From assembly GCF_004526235.1 (NCBI RefSeq), contig NZ_CP038159.1:2914001-2978000 (forward strand): a DNA stretch of 64,000 bases. The letters run 5' to 3'. Made by a program: the position numbers and the translations under genes. The notes beneath the pieces are model-generated. The model saw only the letters and a list, made by a program, of their open reading frames with translations, made no database searches and was not told where the DNA came from. The first letter of the stretch is position 1. Each line of letters starts with the position of its first letter. Shown piece by piece: positions 61,398-64,000 of the stretch. Origin of the DNA: Sphingobacterium sp. CZ-2 (lineage in GTDB: Bacteria > Bacteroidota > Bacteroidia > Sphingobacteriales > Sphingobacteriaceae).

Positions 61398-61650
61398 CGT
61401 CATTGCGAGGTTGCCTTCATTGGGATCCGCACGCGTCATTGCGAGGAACTTTACCCGTCATTGCGAGGAGGTACGACGAAGCAATCTTCCCGCATGTCAT
61501 GCTGAGCATCGTCGAAGCATCTGTTCGTATGTAACCGTACAGATCCTTCGACTGCGCTCAGGATGACAAAAAAACTGCGCTCAGGATGACAAAGTCTAAA
61601 GATTGCTTCGTTCCTCGCAATGACGCTTACCCTTGCAATGACGCTTACCC
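61398..61650. repeat. Nested palindromic intergenic repeat, copy 3
   Basis: The convergent gap between trxB and the HAD gene holds outer arms CGTCATTGCGAGGAGG (from 61456) and CGTTCCTCGCAATGACG (ending 61625), and inner arms TGTCATGCTGAGCATCGTC (from 61496) and CTGCGCTCAGGATGACA (ending 61568), a second partial inner right arm (61574-61591) and two extra outer left-arm fragments near 61398 and 61434. The layout is the same as in copy 1. Confidence 0.93.
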
Positions 61651-61664
61651 CAAATTTTTTCTCT

Positions 61665-62453
61665 TTAAATCACCTCAAACTTTTTCAGCGCGTTCCAGAT
61701 TCCATCATCATCCACATCATCCGTCACATAATCTGAAATTTCCTTCACTTCAGGGTTTGCATTTCCCATCGCTACACCCACTTTCACATGCTTCAGCATG
61801 CTAATATCATTACCACCATCACCAAAGGCCATTGTTTCCTCCAATTCCACCCCAAAATGCTTACAAAAAATATCGATCCCTACTTTTTTGCTCAATCCTT
61901 TCGGATTCACATCCGCAAACAGTGGCGTCCAACGAGAAGATAACGAGTTCGGCATCACCTTTTCCATAAATTCCTGTTCCTCCTCAGGACCCAGAAAAAT
62001 ATTGGTCTGCAATATACTTCCATTATCTACGGTCTCCATATCCACCAATTTCGGAACTGGTAAATTCAAATGAGCATACATCCCCGCAATTTCCGGCGTA
62101 ACATCATGTATGGTTATCTCTCTTTCCGACATGAAAGAAAAACTCAAAGCCTTTTCCTTTGCATAGGCCAATACCGATTCAATATCTCTCGCATCAATGG
62201 GCTCCCTGTACAATACCTCCAAATCCTTCGTTAAACAATACCCTCCATTGAAGGTGATATAACCATCAAAATCAAGATGTTTTACATGTTCAATACTATT
62301 GATGGACCTTCCAGTTGCCAGAATGGCCTTGATCCCTTTATCTTGCAACTCTTTAATGGCTTCAATGGTAGACTTAGGTACTTCATGGGTTTTGAAGCTA
62401 ATCAATGTGCCGTCTATATCAAAAAAGACCGCTTTTATCTGTGGATTCTGCAT
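61665..62453 (-). CDS. HAD-IIB (Cof-type) phosphatase
   Basis: The 262-residue cytoplasmic protein has the HAD signature FFDIDGTL with nucleophile Asp12 and Asp14, a type C2 cap domain and the distal motif GDGGNDISMLKHV, typical of Cof-type sugar-phosphate or flavin phosphatases. The substrate is not predictable. TATCTTTG stands 4 bases before the ATG on the minus strand. It belongs to a divergent pair with the methyltransferase gene, whose promoter is an exact mirror image. Confidence 0.92.
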   Translation of the reverse strand: MQNPQIKAVFFDIDGTLISFKTHEVPKSTIEAIKELQDKGIKAILATGRSINSIEHVKHLDFDGYITFNGGYCLTKDLEVLYREPIDARDIESVLAYAKEKALSFSFMSEREITIHDVTPEIAGMYAHLNLPVPKLVDMETVDNGSILQTNIFLGPEEEQEFMEKVMPNSLSSRWTPLFADVNPKGLSKKVGIDIFCKHFGVELEETMAFGDGGNDISMLKHVKVGVAMGNANPEVKEISDYVTDDVDDDGIWNALKKFEVI

Positions 62454-62454
62454 A

Positions 62455-62537
62455 TCCCAAAGATAGCTAATCCCACAACCTTTGCCTACTTATAATCATT
62501 CATTTTATTGTTAAAAATGCTATAACTATCTTTGGGA
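62455..62537. promoter_or_regulatory. Mirror-image divergent promoters of the HAD and methyltransferase genes
   Basis: TCCCAAAGATAG (62455-62466) and CTATCTTTGGGA (62526-62537) are exact 12-bp inverted repeats, each containing a TATCTTTG element (minus strand 62458-62465, plus strand 62527-62534). The left element is 4 bases from the HAD ATG, and the right one is 17 bases from the methyltransferase ATG. Confidence 0.65.
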
Positions 62538-62551
62538 CTTAATACAATTAT

Positions 62552-63739
62552 ATGAGCCCATTCGACCATTTTATCTCCTCATTTGATGAAGGGATAAAAA
62601 AACAGGATTTACAGAAACTAACCTTATCAAACTATAAAGGTCCGGAAAGCGAACTGAAGAACGTTTATATTAAATTGGTCCTGATCAAACGGGAACTGAT
62701 GCTGTCTTTTGTTTACCGTTATAAAACGAAGGATGTCACAAAGAACTTTAATTCTTCCGATGCTTTAGCAACCATTTTAAATCTCACCGAATTTAAAGGC
62801 TTCCGGAATATCAGTCTGCAAAGGACAAATGAAATCCTCCATTTCCAAAGGAATAAGAAAGGAGATTGGATGGAGAGGAGAGAAAACGTGAAGGAAGAGA
62901 CTTTTGTAAATCTATTGCACGATAAGCAGAAGGAAAGAAAAATTACTGATCTTTCCAAGCCATACCTTCAATCGCTCAACTTAACTGATGCTTCAGGTAA
63001 AGTCTATAAAAATGCGCAGGACAAATGGAAACAGATCAACCATTATATCGAAGTACTAAGTTCTTCCTTGGTTGAATTACCCAAAGATAAAAAGCTGAAC
63101 ATCGTGGATATGGGTGCAGGTAAAGGCTATTTGACCTTCGCGCTTTATGATTATTTAAAATCCAGTCTGCAGCAGGATGTGCTGGTAAATGGGGTGGAAT
63201 TCCGTGAAGATCTGGTAGAATTCTGCAATCAGGTCGCTAAGGACAGTGCTTTTGATGACCTTCATTTCGTTCAAGGAACGATTGAGAATTATAAACCCGA
63301 AGAGAAGGTTGATGTTTTGATTGCGTTGCATGCCTGTGATACGGCTACAGATGATGCCATTTATAAGGGCCTGCAGGATGAATCGGCTTTGATTGTTGTT
63401 GCTCCATGTTGTCATAAACAAGTTCGTAGAGAATTGGAAAAGTTCAAGGCAAAAAATGAACTTGTTTTTATGTTGAAATATGGGATATTTTTGGAGAGAC
63501 ATGCGGAAATGTTGACCGATAGCATTCGAGCCCTGGTATTGGAATATTATGGCTATGAAACCAGGGTCATGCAATTCATTTCCGATCAGCATACGCCTAA
63601 AAATGTGATGATCGTAGGCTTGAAAAAAGAGGTAAACCCCAATAAACAAACACAAATACTGGAGAAGTTAAAATCGATTCAGGAATATTTTGGAATTGGC
63701 TACCATCATTTGGTTCGATTATGTGGTTTAGATAGGTAA
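62552..63739 (+). CDS. SAM-dependent methyltransferase (RNA methyltransferase-like)
   Basis: The 395-residue protein has an N-terminal part of about 165 residues without a recognised domain and a C-terminal Rossmann methyltransferase with motif I IVDMGAGKGYLTF (184-196), the acidic residue in NGVEFREDLVEFC and a CCHKQVRREL segment that recalls the Methyltransf_32 family. Such proteins are presumed to methylate RNA or protein; the target is unknown. There is no signal peptide. It stands alone, divergent from the HAD gene and 43 bases before pheT. Confidence 0.85.
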   Translation: MSPFDHFISSFDEGIKKQDLQKLTLSNYKGPESELKNVYIKLVLIKRELMLSFVYRYKTKDVTKNFNSSDALATILNLTEFKGFRNISLQRTNEILHFQRNKKGDWMERRENVKEETFVNLLHDKQKERKITDLSKPYLQSLNLTDASGKVYKNAQDKWKQINHYIEVLSSSLVELPKDKKLNIVDMGAGKGYLTFALYDYLKSSLQQDVLVNGVEFREDLVEFCNQVAKDSAFDDLHFVQGTIENYKPEEKVDVLIALHACDTATDDAIYKGLQDESALIVVAPCCHKQVRRELEKFKAKNELVFMLKYGIFLERHAEMLTDSIRALVLEYYGYETRVMQFISDQHTPKNVMIVGLKKEVNPNKQTQILEKLKSIQEYFGIGYHHLVRLCGLDR

Positions 63740-63754
63740 TTCGGTCATAATTTC

Positions 63755-63762
63755 TATCTTTG
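63755..63762 (+). promoter_or_regulatory. TAnnTTTG element of pheT
   Basis: TATCTTTG lies 20 bases before the pheT ATG at 63783. Confidence 0.55.
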
Positions 63763-63782
63763 TAATTCGAAAAAAAGAACAT

Positions 63783-64000
63783 ATGAGAATTTCATATAAT
63801 TGGTTAAAAAACTTTATAGATATAAATAAAACTCCAGAGGAGTTATCCCTTATTCTTACTGATATTGGTCTTGAGGTGGAACTGTTAGAAGTGGAGCAAA
63901 GTATTCCAGGTGGTTTGGAAGGATTGGTTGTGGGCGAAGTAATTACTTGTGAACAACATCCCAATGCAGATAAATTGAGGGTTACCACGGTAAATGTCGG
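63783..64000 (+). CDS. pheT: Phenylalanine-tRNA ligase beta subunit, N-terminal fragment (runs off the window)
   Basis: The visible 72 residues start MRISYNWLKNFIDI and contain LILTDIGLEVE and the tRNA-binding-domain segment VVGEVITCEQHPNADKLRV, diagnostic of PheT. The beta subunit forms an alpha2-beta2 enzyme with PheS that charges tRNA-Phe. pheS does not lie directly upstream here. The gene continues past the right edge of the window. Confidence 0.93.
   Translation, partial: MRISYNWLKNFIDINKTPEELSLILTDIGLEVELLEVEQSIPGGLEGLVVGEVITCEQHPNADKLRVTTVNV

Noticed and set aside
61586..61804. Short frames in the third repeat locus read as proteins
   Set aside because: The same peptides recur at the other repeat loci because the DNA repeats. 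They run into the HAD gene on the other strand and have no start context.

Overview
The window looks like chromosomal DNA of a member of the Bacteroidota, most likely the family Sphingobacteriaceae (Sphingobacterium/Pedobacter type). The reasons are the TAnnTTTG promoter elements in front of many genes, the scarcity of Shine-Dalgarno sites, the TonB-dependent receptor followed by a DUF4249 lipoprotein, Bacteroidota-specific families (DUF2851, DUF4199, DUF4783, the ABC permease/M1 peptidase fusion) and a moderately AT-rich composition. No phage, transposase, CRISPR array or rRNA is visible. Most of it is housekeeping DNA; the accessory signals are short.

Layout. 1-2.5 kb: end of an HD-type hydrolase, a DinB-like protein, a secreted protein built from seven 26-residue HEAT-like repeats, a decayed SusD fragment, an orphan lipoprotein and tRNA-Lys. 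2.6-6.7 kb: prmC and ribD (divergent), DUF2851 and an ankyrin protein whose tails meet in a 33-bp tandem duplication. 6.7-7.2 kb: a non-coding gap with hairpins, a promoter and a perfect terminator, a good small-RNA candidate. 7.2-13.5 kb: ubiX, a dihydroorotase-like protein with lost catalytic residues, an acidic protein, DUF4199, two glycosyltransferases, a small protein and an MBL hydrolase. 13.6-15.7 kb: a 50-residue membrane protein, ispD, queA. 16-23 kb: a glycogen operon (GH31 glucosidase, glgB, glgA, glgC). 23-30.4 kb: EamA exporter with an Lrp regulator, a fused FAD/Fe-S D-lactate dehydrogenase, secreted proteins and an esterase. 30.4-38.7 kb: TonB receptor/DUF4249, polysaccharide deacetylase, HhH protein, apt, gpmI. 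38.8-46.6 kb: nadC, plsY, M48 protease, an ABC ATPase with a permease-aminopeptidase fusion, an AAA ATPase. 46.9-56 kb: YbiT-like ABC-F, two sodium-coupled transporters, a TlpA-like protein, Nudix, pyrE, SRPBCC. 56-59.3 kb: a four-gene copper-type operon (barrel, MauG/MbnH-like dihaem protein, MbnP, Cys-rich small protein). 59.4-64 kb: DnaQ-like exonuclease, trxB, HAD phosphatase, methyltransferase and the start of pheT.

Three patterns cut across genes. (1) Six genes have TAnnTTTG placed exactly four bases before the ATG, which predicts leaderless or nearly leaderless mRNAs. (2) Three convergent gaps (35.8, 46.7 and 61.4 kb) carry the same palindrome-inside-palindrome repeat. (3) Two enzymes keep their fold but have lost key residues: the dihydroorotase homologue and the second ATPase domain of the ABC-F protein. 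The best candidates for something undescribed are the small-RNA locus near 6.95 kb, the nested repeats and the MbnP/MbnH operon with its Cys-rich partner.
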